A DNA stretch of 64,000 bases, taken from assembly GCF_024679245.1 (NCBI RefSeq), contig NC_090172.1, positions 8,644,733 through 8,708,732 of the forward strand, read 5' to 3'. The notes below the pieces were generated by a model, which was not told the DNA's origin, did not search any database, and saw nothing but the letters and a program-made list of their open reading frames with translations. The DNA is from Pseudorasbora parva (lineage: Eukaryota > Chordata > Actinopteri > Cypriniformes > Gobionidae). Made by a program: the position numbers and the translations under genes. Positions within the stretch are counted from its first letter, which is position 1, and each line of letters begins with the position of its first letter. Of the stretch, positions 27,741 through 39,429 are shown piece after piece.

Positions 27741-27870
27741 TAAATCATAATAAGTTATGTGATGGGTAAGTTTAGGGGTAGGGTTAGTCTAAGGGGATAG
27801 AATATACAGTTTATACAGTATAAAAATCATTATGTCTGTGGCAAGTCCCAATAAAACAACAAAATACAAC
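27741..27870. mobile_element. TG-flanked dispersed element, right-half copy 3
   Basis: 'tgatgggtaagtttagggg', 'aaggggatagaatatacag' and 'taaaaatcattatgtctgtgg' match the right half of copies 1 and 2. The terminal TG tract has shrunk to a few units (near 27875-27882). Confidence 0.75.
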
Positions 27871-27920
27871 AATGTATGTGTGTAAATTTTGCATATCTGT
27901 GACTGGCAGCACTTGTCCCA

Positions 27921-27995
27921 GACAGCAACATAGTGTCTGCCTAGATCCGGCCTACATCTTGTATGTGCTGAACCCACATGCACTATGTTGCTGTC
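27921..27995. repeat. Small inverted repeat
   Basis: GACAGCAACATAGTG at 27921-27935 and its exact inverse at 27981-27995 form a 15-bp stem with a 45-base loop. It could be a short MITE; no TSD is seen. Confidence 0.6.
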
Positions 27996-29274
27996 AGAGA
28001 TGTGTAACAATATCCCTTTATGGAATATTTTCTACTGAGCTAAAAGTTGTTAGAAGACACAAGATTGTACATGATAACTTCTTTATTAGATTAGTGCATG
28101 TTTTTGACTTGAATTGTGTACTTTACTTACAGCACTAAGGGTCTGTTAATCATTACTAGAATAGAATTACAATAGCAAAAACTCATCAACCAGTAAGCGA
28201 GTATTCGACGATTTGCATCTCTTCCTCAGAGAAAATTGCCGGTGTTGGCGCATGCAATTTTTTTTCTGGACGTAGTCCCCCTGCTGAGGTTGGAATTCTT
28301 GAGGTATGTGAGAAATGTAGATATGGCCAAGAATTAAATATAAAGCAGAACCACGGGAGAAAGAGTGGAAGTCACACGGACCAGGGCATCTCTGAACAGG
28401 AAGTGCCCCTGCTTCCTGAAGAGAGGAGTGTTGGAGCAGTGCCATATGTGACTGACAAATGGATTATTGTTTGGAAAAAAACGAGAGGCATTCTTATGAA
28501 ATATACAGACATACATGACCCGTCCATGTTCTCCTGATCTGAGCTTCACGAAACTGCCACATTCCTCAATGTCATCTGACCGCCAGAAATATGATTATAC
28601 ACACATAATGACAATCATTTTCTTAAATTATGGAACATAGAGCCAATCTCTAAATTATTTCTGACTGTCATGAGCACAGCACACATAATTATTTTAAAAT
28701 TAGCTTTCAATAGCTCCACAGTCATAATTTCCCCTCTTAAAAATCTCTATTTTGAGACCACTGATTATATTTCCTTAAGCCCCCCTCTTAATTCAAGCTC
28801 GGTAATTTTCCTCCTTTTGACAAAACTAAAAATTTTTTGGAAACATTTAATCAGCTGGTCATTTGTCCTAATTGTTATTTCAACGGGAAATGGAGGAGAG
28901 GGCTCATTTGTTCAAATGCTGAAGGAAATTCTACTTCTACTTTAAATATGAAACACTTCACTAGAAAAATGTTCCTCACTTATAATCACACATAATCAAA
29001 TTATAAATAAATTACATATCATTTAAATAAATGTAGTAAAACAAATGGGAAGATCAATCCAAATATAAAAAAAGAGAAATACTTAAAAATCCATCATATA
29101 TAAAGATAACAGTTGCTTGACTGATACTGTACCAGTCATTGCCCAGGTATATCACATGCTAAAGAGTAGTTGGAATTTATTTTTTTAATAATAATAGGCT
29201 CAGTTGTTTGGTACAGTTTTGTACCAAATATACTTCAAAATATATTTTCTGTTCCACCAGTGTTATTTTGACAG
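27996..29274. other. AT-rich unique sequence, no gene recognised
   Basis: About 1.3 kb. No RNA gene or repeat terminus is recognised. Open frames are short and lack domains. Confidence 0.45.
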
Positions 29275-29400
29275 CAAAATTAGATTTATTTTAGTCATAG
29301 TCTTTTGACTAAAATAGTAATTTGAATGATTTTAGTTTTAGTCATATTTTAATCATCTGAATTATTTTAGTTTTGGTCTAGTTTTAGTTGACTAAGTATA
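29275..29400. repeat. TTTTAGT-rich degenerate repeat
   Basis: Imperfect reiteration of 'ttttagttttagtcat'-type words. I recognise this as a common vertebrate/teleost repeat tail; class uncertain. Confidence 0.5.
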
Positions 29401-29414
29401 ATAAGATTTTAATT

Positions 29415-31975
29415 CAAAAAAATCTGAGACGTTCCCTTTCAGTTGGTCAGGTTTGACGTACGTCCGAACTGACTGATGAATTGGGGATCCTACCAACACT
29501 CCAGGAATGTTGGCCCTTCCAGCGCCCTGCTCGAGCTTGCTGGAGCGCTCCTGTGTTGGAGTGAAAGTTAGGGCTCCAAGCCGGGGAAGGTCACAGCTGT
29601 TTCTGCAAGACCCACTCAGTGTGACTATTGAATAACGCTGGGAAAGCATGCCTGTTTTGAGAGATGGAACTCTGCGGAGCCACATCCTTCAATGGAAGAA
29701 GGGGTGTTGAAATACACATAAGGACTAACCTGGCAGGGTAGTGTAACATATGGAAGTCTCTGAGGTGGTTCCAACCTGGTCCAAGGAAGGAAAGAACACC
29801 TCAGAGATAAAAAAGTGCGCTCTGTCAAGGTTTAAGACACGGGGCTAGCCGAGCAGGGTAGCTGGTATTGTGGAGGAATACACATGGATACCCAGCTGAC
29901 ACACACGTTCCACACGCATACTGGTGTAGACGGTCGCAAAATCTGACGCTGATGGGTGACAGAGGAGCGCGACAGAGTTAGACATTTCTGGGAACACAAC
30001 TGGAGAGAATATATGCATGTATCTAGCCCAGCGGGTGGGAGTGTCGTTGCAAGCCAAAACTAGAATAGGAACTTTGCGCTACCGGCCACTGGGGGCGAGT
30101 ACTCAGGAAGAAACCGGCTCTACACGGAGGCTATAAAAGCGAACGGGTCAGGTGTCGCCCAGCCCACAGCTCTACATATATCTGCCAACGAGGCACCTTG
30201 AGCCATCGCCTAGGAAAGAGCAACACTCCTGGTTAAATGTGCTTACAACCCAAACAGGCTAGGCACGTCTTGCAATTGGTAAACTAAGAAGAAAGCATCC
30301 ACTATCCAGTGGGCTAACCTGTACTTTGAGACAGCCTTTCCCTTCTGCCGGCCTCTGTAACAGATGAAGAGCTGCTCTGAGGTCCTAAAGCTTTGAGTCC
30401 GGTTAACGTAAGCACAAAGAGCATGACGGGACATAAAGCCAGGGCTGGGCCTGCCCCTCCGAGGGCAGCGCTTGCAGGTTCACCACCTGGTCCCAGCTGG
30501 GAGTGGTGGGAACCATGGGCACTTATCTGGGGTAGGGTCTCAGGATGATGTGAGAGTTGGCTGGTCCGAATTCTAGGCACAATTCGTTGACAAAAGTACA
30601 TGCAGGTCCCCTACCCACATGATGGAGGCCAATGCAGTCAGGAGTACTGTCTTCATGGACAGGATTTTCAACTCTACGGACTGCAAAGGCTCAAAGTGAG
30701 GACTCTGAAGTTCCCTGAGCACCAGAGCTAAGTCCTAAGAGGCTATCGAGTTTGGAGAAGGAGGATTTAGCCTCCTCGCACTTCTGAAGTACCTGACGAT
30801 TAGGTTGTGCTTCCCTTAGGACCTTCGACTGCATTGTGATACGCTGTTATGGCCGCCAAGTATACTTTCAGGATGGAGAGAGACAGCCTTTGCTCTAGCC
30901 CATATTACAAAAAAAGGACTACACTAACCGAACACATTAGGGGGTCTTCACGGTGGGAAGAGCACCAGTCAACGAACAAGTTCCACTTCAAAGCATAAAG
31001 GCGCCTCATAGAGGGGGCTCTGGCAGAAGACATGGTGTCTACCACTGCCTGTGGTTGGCCACCCAGAACCACCACGTCCCATTCAGGTACCAGACATTAC
31101 GTTTTCAGAGGTCTAGATGCAGGTGCCATGGAGTGCTCCGTCTCTGAGAAAGTAGGTCCTTCCTCAGAGGAACAGAGGAATGGGCTAGGGAGTAAGGGGA
31201 GAACTGAGGAGTGTACGTTCAGAGAACCAGGTCCGGTTGGGCAAGTAGGGAGCAACTATTAAGACCTGCTCCTCATCCTCCCTGACTTTGCACAGGGTCT
31301 GTGCATGAAGGCACACCGGGGGAAACGCTTACTTGTGAAGCTCCCGAGGCCAGCTGTACACAATTGCATCCTTGCCGAGGGTTTCCCCGGTAAGGGAATA
31401 GTACAACTGGCAATGAGTCCAGAGAGGCAAACAGGTCTAACTGTGTGCCTGGAGGTGTCGACTGTCAATAGAGCTTGTCAGCTGTCTGGTTCAGCGCACC
31501 AGGGATGTGAAGGGCCCGAAGCAAACTCAGATGCTTTTGACTCCACAGGAGGAGATGGCGGGCGAGTTGCATCATGCAACGGGAACGTAGACCACTCTGA
31601 TGGTTGATGTACGCAACGGCTGCTTGCTCTGTTATAGTTTTTTGAGGTGGCACTGGGCAAGATGTATTGCTAGCTACTCTAGGCAATTGATATGCCAATG
31701 CAGTTGGGGCCCCGTTCACAGACCCGAAACTGCATGCCAGTTGCACAAAGGATCCGTGTAGACCAGAGCATACCTGGACACCTGTTCTAAGGGCACTCCC
31801 ACCCATAAAAACAAAGGGTCTGACCACGGGCTGTCCCTGCCGCTCTGCCACGCCCATCTCGGGACTGGGCTATGAAGCCAGTGCTTAAGCAGTCTCATAT
31901 GAAACAATCCAAGCAGCGTTACCATGGCTGCAGATGAAATATGCCCCATGAGCCTCTAAAAAATGGGACCGCTAT
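29415..31975 (-). pseudogene. DIRS-like tyrosine-recombinase retrotransposon, 5'-truncated and decayed
   Basis: On the minus strand the remnant reads, in order: the end of a reverse transcriptase with RLLGHISSAA and HWLHSPVPRWAW (about 31970-31850); RNase H with AAVAYINHQSGL and RHLLLWSQKHL, then HIPGALNQTADKL (about 31650-31465); then CKVREDEEQVLIVAPYLPNR (about 31300-31240); then a tyrosine-recombinase C-terminus with VNRTQSFRTSEQLFICYRG, HWIVDAF, AHLTRS and ASLADICRAVGWATP (about 30420-30130). The HxxR motif survives as HLTR, but the expected downstream catalytic Tyr segment (FYNL-like) has been lost. Many stops and frameshifts break the frame, so it cannot be active. Gag and the N-terminal RT are missing. 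Family identification is from memory of fish DIRS-type elements. Confidence 0.82.
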
Positions 31976-32149
31976 CCTGCCATCAAACATATATTATGAA
32001 AAAATAATGAGGAAATTGATTTGTCAATTAAATTAACACTGTGATCCACAGAGGAAAAAAGCCACACAAGCATGAGGGTTAATAAAGAATTAAAACATTT
32101 TTAGTCAACTACCTGTTTAACAGTCTGTCTGCTCTATTAAAGACAGATG
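31976..32149. other. Spacer
   Basis: AT-rich sequence beyond the truncation point of the retroelement; nothing recognised. Confidence 0.4.
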
Positions 32150-32510
32150 CTGTGTTCGAAATCAAATACTCCCCATATATATGTGGAAAACAGAATGGCA
32201 AAAGAGTAGTAAGTCCAGATACATAGTATAAAAAATAGGGTAAAAGTCCCCGTATGAGCTATTGGTATGAAAACGATTCTGAAGTGCATATTTGATGGAC
32301 ACTTTATTATTCCATGAGGCCACAGGTAGGGATTCATGAAAGGAAGTGAAGCAATGCAACTGACGTTGGTAGGACACATGACAGTAACAACATGGCAGAT
32401 GTAGTATGTCTGAATTTCTTTCATACTAGACATACTTTTTTTAACAGTTGCGAAGTAAATTCAAATTCCAATGTAGTACAAACTTAGACAGCATGGCATT
32501 CAGACACAGT
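32150..32510. mobile_element. Decayed CTGTGTYCGAAAT-ended MITE
   Basis: The left end CTGTGTTCGAAATC and the inverse of the right end CTGTGTCTGAATGCC resemble the TIRs of a common fish MITE, and 'tagtatg..tcatactagacatact' phrases lie inside. Boundaries and TSD are unclear. Confidence 0.45.
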
Positions 32511-33202
32511 GAGTGTGCATGACCTGGTCTGGATGCTGTCGCCAGTGCTGGAGCCACACAGTTAAAGGGACAGAGAGGAGAACAGGAAAAGAGAAGCACC
32601 CAGAGACAGTTTCAAAACCAATGTGATAGCCACAACGGCAAAGCAACACATGCTGGATGCTTCTGATCTTGTCACCTCACTGCGATGAGCAATGCTGATG
32701 AGAGACAAGTTTGTACATGTAACAGAGAGATGGACAACGGGAAAGGACTTTATTAGGATCGGAAGTTGTCCGAACCACCTGAAAAAACTGTGTGAGCCTC
32801 TCAGCCCAGATACTAAGAATAATCACAAAAGAGAAGGAAAGCATTTTATGGGAGCGGAACAAACACAATATAACAGCGTGATCGGAAATGTGCTGCTGAA
32901 CGTGAACAAGAGAAGAGAAGTGGGTGAGTTGGAAAGATTGTGAGGGGAAATAATTTCACTTCTTCTATTAACCTGACACGATTACAATGGTTTGATGGGC
33001 CGCCTTATTTCATGGAATATTAAGTTCAAATGTGGCTGGCAGGGGGACAATGGAGATGGAGGTGGAGAACGACTGACCACTCAAACTCATGCATCCTCTC
33101 GCTCTGACAAACAATAAACAGCAGCCAGTCACATCCAGAAATGTGTGCGTCAACAGAAGGTTTTGAGCTCTGAGACTATGGGTGCTTATCCTTTCAACAC
33201 TG

Positions 33203-33204
<2 letters not shown>
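32511..33204. other. Unique sequence, no gene recognised
   Basis: About 690 bp without recognised features. Confidence 0.45.

Positions 33205-33241
<37 letters not shown>
33205..33241. repeat. (TA)n microsatellite
   Basis: About 18 TA units immediately left of the perfect palindrome. Confidence 0.95.
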
Positions 33242-33248
<7 letters not shown>

Positions 33249-33284
33249 TATTTATGTTCTTATATCGATTTCTTAGCCAGCAAT

Positions 33285-33368
<84 letters not shown>

Positions 33369-33411
33369 ATTGCTGGCTAAGAAATCGATATAAGAACATA
33401 AATAAATTTTA
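33242..33411. repeat. 170-bp perfect palindrome with a (TA)36 core
   Basis: The 49-base arm at 33242-33290 ('tatatcgatttcttagccag' within it) is exactly repeated in inverse at 33363-33411. The 72 bases between are alternating TA, themselves self-complementary. A third, partial direct copy of the left arm follows at 33412-33443 ('gattttcttagccagcaatac'). Confidence 0.95.
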
Positions 33412-33627
33412 ATATCGATTTTCTTAGCCAGCAATACAATATATTTTGCCAATACCTCAAAATGTTATGCATTATGATTACAAATTCGATTATGTGCCTG
33501 TTTTACACAACTGTATATATATTTTTTTAAATTCACAAATAGAACCAAAACATATTACACACATTTAATTGAACTCCCTGAAAAAATGCACATCATGTAT
33601 CCCAATTGGTACATCCACAACAACAAC

Positions 33628-33732
<105 letters not shown>

Positions 33733-33789
33733 TTTATAATAATAATAAATAATCATTGGGAAAATTAAGTCGTAGATATCATTAGTCAT

Positions 33790-34140
33790 TTGATCAAAAT
33801 CAGTTTTCCAAGTAACTAAAGTAACCCAAACTACAAATTACAGTAAAATATCTGAGTTAATTTTTCAATTTTCAAAAGTAATGAAAGTTACTTTTTTTAC
33901 CCATTTATTGACTGGCAGCTCTCCTGTCCCCATGAGGTGTTTTTTGCGCTGTGTAAACATGATGCTTATTGTTGAATAAATGTATTTACTCATCTCACTG
34001 CCAGAAAAACATATTCAGTAATCCTCAAACTGAATAAAAACAATGGAATGCAAACTCAGAGTATTACACACACCTGGTATGATTAAATATGTTAAATTAC
34101 AGAAACATACTTTATGTATTTAATCTTACTTTAACCAGTG
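33790..34140. repeat. Decayed dispersed repeat (GTAACT-rich)
   Basis: 'aagtaactaaagtaaccc' and 'aaagttacttttttta' resemble the repeat seen at 38380-38580. Termini are not resolved. Confidence 0.35.
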
Positions 34141-34408
34141 TCTTTGCAGCTGAACTTCAATAATCCAACTCAACCATGCTAATAAGGAAAAGGAAAGTTA
34201 ACTTCAGATAAACCTGTCACAGGGTGTTTGGGTGTTGTGTTCATGTTTCATGTTTTTAGCTTTTCATGTTCACTGTCATGTTCTGTCATGCACTTCCTGG
34301 TTTGTCATGTGATCCTGCCATGTGCTCCCCTGTCTTGTGTTCTGTTGTGTCACTAGTTTATTGGTTGTTCATTGTTCACAGGTGTGTCTTGTTTAGTCCT
34401 CAGTCTTT

Positions 34409-34731
34409 GGCCCTGTCCCAAATGGCACACTTCCCCTGCGTCTCAATCAGCTCCCTAGTTCACTAGTCAGGGCACTGATCAGGACATAAGTCAATGGGCT
34501 GACTCCCTGATCAGTGCCCTGACAACTGAACTAGGGAGCTGATTGAGACGCACCCTTCATGTGCACTTTTGATCTTGTGGACTTACAATGGCCACTGCGT
34601 GCCCGTGTCCATTGAGGTCAATATGCCCCCTTGAGCCGCACTTCGATCCGACTTCTTCCTGGCAGTTCATTGTGAAAGTGCGGACTCAGAGGAAGACCGT
34701 GAGGGTTTAGGGTGCAATTTGGGACAGGGCC
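34409..34731. mobile_element. GGCCCTGTCCCAAAT TIR element
   Basis: GGCCCTGTCCCAAATGGCAC on the left and the inverse of GGCCCTGTCCCAAATTGCAC on the right form TIRs. TTT flanks both sides (34406-34408 and 34732-34734), a possible 3-bp TSD, which would fit a PIF/Harbinger-like element. It contains a further palindrome at 34438-34551. Confidence 0.78.
34438..34551. repeat. Foldback palindrome nested in the TIR element
   Basis: 'gcgtctcaatcagctccctag' followed by TTCA pairs exactly with its inverse ending at 34551, and 'gtcagggcactgatcagg' pairs with 'cctgatcagtgccctgac'. The arms total about 46 bp around a short loop. It could be a third-level insertion, but no clear TSD is seen. Confidence 0.85.
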
Positions 34732-34954
34732 TTTGCGTATTTAAGCCCTCATGTTTGCCACATGTCTTAGTCTGGTATTGAATGTTGTGGCTGGTGAGTC
34801 AAGCCAAGTCAAGTTCAGTCAGTCTTTAGTTTATTGTTTTGGATTTTGGAATAAAGACTGAACTTGGGTTCTCACAATTTGCCTCCCAGTGGATTATCGT
34901 TACAAAACCACATTAGCATTCAATTTTTTTTAAATGTTTTTATTTATTTTTAGG

Positions 34955-37790
34955 TGTTCAAGCAGGAAGTGCTTGAAAACCTATTGTATTTGTGCCGGTT
35001 TTTATTATGCCGTAAAACGCATCGTGCAGACCAAACCATAAGGGCTAGAGACTTGAAACTTGGCCAATAGGTAGTACAAAAAACAAAGAGAGGTTATCAA
35101 ATTATGAGCCAGATTGGCCCATGGGTGGTGCTATAGCAATCAATTGCACAAAAATGAAATTTTGAGATATTTTGGGTTTTTTGAAAAACCTCCTTTTGCA
35201 AACTAGTCCCTGGTTTTTTGACCAATCGGAGCCAAACCAGTGCAGAAATGTTATCTGTCAGATTATAAATAATCATTGAAAAAAAGTTGAAATTTCGAAT
35301 CAATTTTGCTAAGGGGCGTCAAAATTGACAGCCTATTTTATTAATAAGAAAATAACTCAAGAAAGAAATGAGATATCGTCAGCAAACTTGGTATACATAT
35401 GTATGGGCTCAGTTTTTGGTCACAATAAAAAAATCCAGACGATTGGGCTCTAGTTGGTGCTATAATGTTAAAAAACATAAAAACGGCTATAGTCACCTGA
35501 GCGTTAGTCCGATTGACTTGAAAATTGGTATGCAGTGTCTTGGTCCAATGCCTCATATATGTATATGAGGACATCGGTGTATCTCAAAAAACATGGCCAC
35601 CATCGGCCAATGAATTTGAGCACATGTAAGACGGGGTTAACGGAGGCCGATCAGAACGAAACTTGATGGGCATGTTTGAATCCTGGCCCCAGAAGTCTGT
35701 AACAATTTTGAAAGAAATTGGCCACTAGTTGGTGCTAACGAGTTTTATGGCTCTGTAATCACGTGGTGTTGCACACATTCACAAAATATGCATATTATTT
35801 GATAGATCTCCTCATACTGAACAACTTTGCCTCTAGAACCATTGCTCACAATCAAATCGTTCATTAAATATTTGCAATTATTTTTGCGAACTAGTCCCTG
35901 GCTTTTTGTCCGATCAGAACCAAACCAATCTAGGACAATTCTCTGGAATCTCTAGATCAATAATAATTGAAAAAAACGTTTGCATTTTCAGGGCTATAAC
36001 AGGGTTAGAAAAGAGGCCTAGCAAAATACACTCAAGAGCCTATAAATCCTAAAGGAAAACTGAAAACTTCACGAAAAATGTTGGGTATATGTGACATAAC
36101 ATGCAGAAGAAGCATGCAAAGTTTTATAGAGATCAGACAATAGGTTGCGCTATAACATAAAATAAAAAGCTATAAGCTTAAATAAAAAGCTTTAAAACCA
36201 TGTATTTCCTATGGTGAATTGCCTGTATTGGCTGTAAATGGTATTTTCCATCTCTGTAATCACGTTTTCACATTAAAAACATCCACATAATATGAATATA
36301 TCATGATAGATCTCCTCATACTAAACAACTTTGCTTCAAAAACCAGTACTGTCAATAAAATCGTTCATTACATATTCACAGTTAAAAACCTACTTTTGCC
36401 TACTACTCATTTTTCACCTGATCAGAAACAAACTAGTGCAGTACAATTCTCTGGACTCTTTAGAACAATAATTCTAAAAAAAAAAAAAGTTCAACTTTTG
36501 CATCTGGATGGCTGTAACGGGGTCATTTTAAGATGTGACTTTAACCAAATGTCCCCAAAAGCCTATATCTATTCAATGAATGCTCAGATCTTCTTTAAAA
36601 CAAGTCAGAACATGTGTCTTATGCCTCTAAATTGAATTTGTGTCTTATACAAACAGATTGGACAATATTTGCCTCTGCAAAAGTTAAAAAGGTGAAAATG
36701 GCAGTGTTACTATGAATATAATGTAGTTTCAATATGTGGCCTTGACCAAGTGTCCCTGAAAGCCTTTAACTCCTTAACAAATGTTCAGTTCTTCTCAAAA
36801 ATAGTTAAAGGTGCACTATGCAGCTTTTGTCCACTGGAGGGCGCCTATGCAAAACAAATGCGTAGTTTGATGACGCAAAGTGTGAGCGCAGCATCTTGGG
36901 AGATGTGGTCTTTTCATCACAGCCGGTGAAAAATAGGACTCGGGCAGAAATCACGTTCATGCATGCGGTTATTAACGTTACTGTAGTCTAAAGCAGAGCA
37001 GGACCGAGTGTTATGGACCTGAGCAAAGCTGCTGGAGCGATTGTTAAACAAATACCCGCCTTGCGAATACCGGGACTTTTATTATGACGGGACGGGACTC
37101 ATTTGCCGGGCGCCTGCACAGATCCGCTCTTCCGGTTATGATTTTGAGGTAATGGAGCTCTGTTTATCATATTAGATACATTTAAGTGTGTTTAAAACGA
37201 TGTTATGACGTTACTCCGTGCGTTCACTTGTTCACACTGCTAGAAGTAAAGCGCTCCTGCCAAATAAAAGCCGAAACCGAGGGTAACGCAGATATGACGC
37301 AATTGACAGGCGACTCTCTCAAATGCAATGCTGCAACGTCCCTGTCCTTAGTTAAAATAGCAATTTTCTCACAATTTACAAATAGTTGGAAACATCTGGG
37401 ATATTGTAGGTACTCAACTGAACAAAATATATAACACTAGCCTAGTGGTTTTTGGATATTTTACTGCAAAAATACTACATAGTTCACCTTTAAGTACATG
37501 TGACATATGACTCCAAACAAACATGCTCAATTATTTAAAAAGCACACAAACATGAACATGAAAAAATTACTTTGAGCCAATCAATTATCCTCTACTGCCA
37601 CCTGCTGGTTAAAATAGTAATTTTGTTCTATAATCAATATTTAGACTTTATAAAGTAACTATTATAACATTTAAAATCACATTTAGTCAGTTCATAACTT
37701 AATTTCACCTGCGCTCTCATTATAATTATTTGCTGTTTAAAGGCCTTCAAACCCCGCTTGAACCCCGATAAATGCTCCTTGCAGCTTTAA
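34955..37790. repeat. Long decayed dispersed repeat with internal repeated modules
   Basis: The left end 'gttcaagcaggaagtgcttg' and the inverse of the right end ('gttcaagcggggtttgaagg') are similar. The right end 'tgctccttgcagctttaatt' is a phrase I associate with an abundant cyprinid repeat. Inside, the block 'aactagtccctgg...gaaccaaacc' recurs near 35195, 35885 and 36395, and 'gatagatctcctcatactga' near 35800 and 36307. No protein domain is recognised. It is interrupted by the TTAA element at 36809-37489. Confidence 0.6.
36809..37489. mobile_element. Complete TTAA/AGGTGMACTATG element
   Basis: Exact TTAA lies at 36805-36808 and 37490-37493. The left end AGGTGCACTATGCAG and the inverse of the right end AGGTGAACTATGTAG form the TIR. 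The 681-bp interior includes 'ccactggagggcgcctatg' and has no domain-bearing frame; an 82-codon frame at 37186-37434 has no recognisable product. Confidence 0.85.
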
Positions 37791-37934
37791 TTTTATATTA
37801 TTATTGCTGAAGAATATTGAACTTCTTGAACTTTTTTTCCTGCAATCCAGAATGACAGCACATCTAACAGTTTAGTTTGAGCGGCGCCCTCTACTGTACA
37901 GGTGTGCATTTCATTTAGCCTGATGCTTTTTCAC

Positions 37935-38352
37935 TAGCCTGACAAGCCCACATCAAGATGTTTGGTCTGGAAACTCACCATAGACATGGCTCAATCTGAG
38001 GGGTGGGATAAACGGTTGTCTTTCAAAGTCCCTCTGCATGTGATTGGATAGTGCTACAACCAACCAGAGCAACGAAGGTGAAGCAGAGCGAGTCCAAGTC
38101 TAACTCCAAGTCTTCCAGAGTCGCAGTCAAAGCTGATTCGAAAGACCGTTCGCCAGTTTCTGTGTTTACTAGAAGCACGCAAGCGCAACTCGGCTGTCGT
38201 CATTATGGCCCCGCCCATCGACTCTATACACGATGTGATTGGCCTGACCAGAGTTTGGCGTTTTCAGCTCAGACGTGTATTGAGAGTTACTAGACGACAC
38301 TCGCGGCAGATTAGATTTGCTGCCGCTACGGTGCGTCTAGATTTCTAGGCTA
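37935..38352. mobile_element. TAGCCTG element, copy B (9-bp TSD)
   Basis: A perfect 9-bp TSD, CTTTTTCAC, lies at 37926-37934 and 38353-38361. The left end is TAGCCTGACAAGCCCAC and the inverse of the right end is TAGCCTAGAAATCTAGACGC. It shares 'ccaaccagagcaacgaag' with copy D and is an inverse relative of 58855-59322. The 80-codon frame inside is not a gene. Confidence 0.9.
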
Positions 38353-38379
38353 CTTTTTCACTTCACTTTTGGTGTGAAA

Positions 38380-38589
38380 GGGCCTTTACATTTTCCAAAA
38401 TACATTCACATTTTTGTTATTAAAAGCAAACAAGCAAGCCCGGTCAAGTTAAGGAAAAGTAATGCGGGAAAAAAAAGAAAAATAAATTCACATTACTTTT
38501 CAAAAAGTACCTGAGTAATTATGTACTTTTTTGGGAAGTAGCACAGTATTGTAAAGCAAGTTACTTTCTCCAACACTGCTCTTATTCAT
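38380..38589. repeat. Decayed dispersed repeat ending in TTACTTTCTCCAACACTG
   Basis: 'aaaagtaatgcggg', 'attacttttcaaaaagtacc' and the end 'agttactttctccaacactg' are characteristic of a common teleost repeat. The left boundary is unclear. Confidence 0.5.
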
Positions 38590-38755
38590 ATTGATTTTTG
38601 ATTTTGTGACACTGAAGACTGTACTAATGATGCTGAAAATTCATCACAAAATGACATTTTAAAATGTACATTTGACAAATATGACTGTTTTTGCTGTATT
38701 GTGGATCGAATAAGAGACTTCTTTCCAAAACATTAAAATATCTTAATTATTCAAA
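38590..38755. repeat. Partial copy of the TTGGGGTCAGTAAGA dispersed repeat
   Basis: 'gtgacactgaagactgtac', 'atgatgctgaaaattca' and 'aagagacttctttccaaaac' match the copy at 44150-44620. Confidence 0.7.
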
Positions 38756-39429
38756 ACAACAAAAAATGACCATTAAATGTGCACAACCCTGCTCCCCTCG
38801 ACTGTGATTCAGTTAGACAGGGCCTAGAGCTAAAACTGCACCTCATAACCTGCATTTTTGTCGAGTTATAGCACAAGTCTGACACGGTGTCAATAATTGA
38901 ACACTTGAATTGTCTTTCAGTCTGTAGCACTCCATATCTGACTGAAGTCACTGACAGCTCTGTTGTCTCTCTGCTTAAAACAGTGTGACATCAATTAAAA
39001 AGACTCCAATGTTAACTTTAATATACTGGTTTGTAAAAGATGTTTGTGTTGCACTCTTTCTTAAATAACTCAGCTGAACATTTTATTCCGTGGATGGCTT
39101 TAATTGAACTGCATCATTAAAAAGCCTCCATCAATTAAAATTGTGAAATGAATGCAGAAATAAACGGGTAATTGCCACCAGTGATTGTTATAATGGTCTA
39201 TTGTATCCAGGACAAATTAAAATATGCACAGATAAATCGATGTGGCAATGGCAGCATCTGAGAAGACAATGCCGTTCAATTTAAAACCCAATCTTCATCC
39301 TCTCATTGTTCAGAACGTGTGAGTGGTTTCAGTATGTGTGTGTTTGTGTGTCTGTACGTGGAAAATACTGCCTCCATTTGGTCATACCTGAGACAATGAT
39401 ACAGCAAGGCTCATGTTGCAAATATTATT
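38756..39429. other. Repeat-poor sequence; possible conserved non-coding element
   Basis: No gene. The part at 39100-39300 ('caattaaaattgtgaaatga', 'cagataaatcgatgtggcaa') has the AT-core texture of vertebrate enhancers, but conservation is untested. Confidence 0.25.

Larger units (their letters stand above)
34215..34904 (+). mobile_element. Solo LTR of an LTR retrotransposon, with nested insertion
   Basis: It begins TGTCACAGGG and ends CGTTACA, with a perfect 5-bp TSD AAACC at 34210-34214 and 34905-34909, as expected for gypsy or related LTR elements. A possible polyadenylation signal AATAAAG lies near 34850. Excluding the inserted element (34409-34731) the LTR is about 367 bp. No internal coding region remains, so it is a recombination-derived solo LTR. 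Confidence 0.82.

Noticed and set aside
28190..28310. Sequence around 'gaaaattgccggtgttggcg' as a possible small nuclear RNA or tRNA-derived SINE.
   Set aside because: It does not match the conserved boxes of any snRNA or tRNA that I can recall, and no internal promoter boxes are convincing.
30953..31607. Plus-strand frames across 30.9-31.6 kb.
   Set aside because: They are shadows of the minus-strand DIRS-like pol remnant, which has recognisable RNase H and recombinase motifs.
38051..38293. 80-codon Ser/Lys-rich frame as a possible exon.
   Set aside because: It lies wholly within a TAGCCTG transposable element with a perfect 9-bp TSD.
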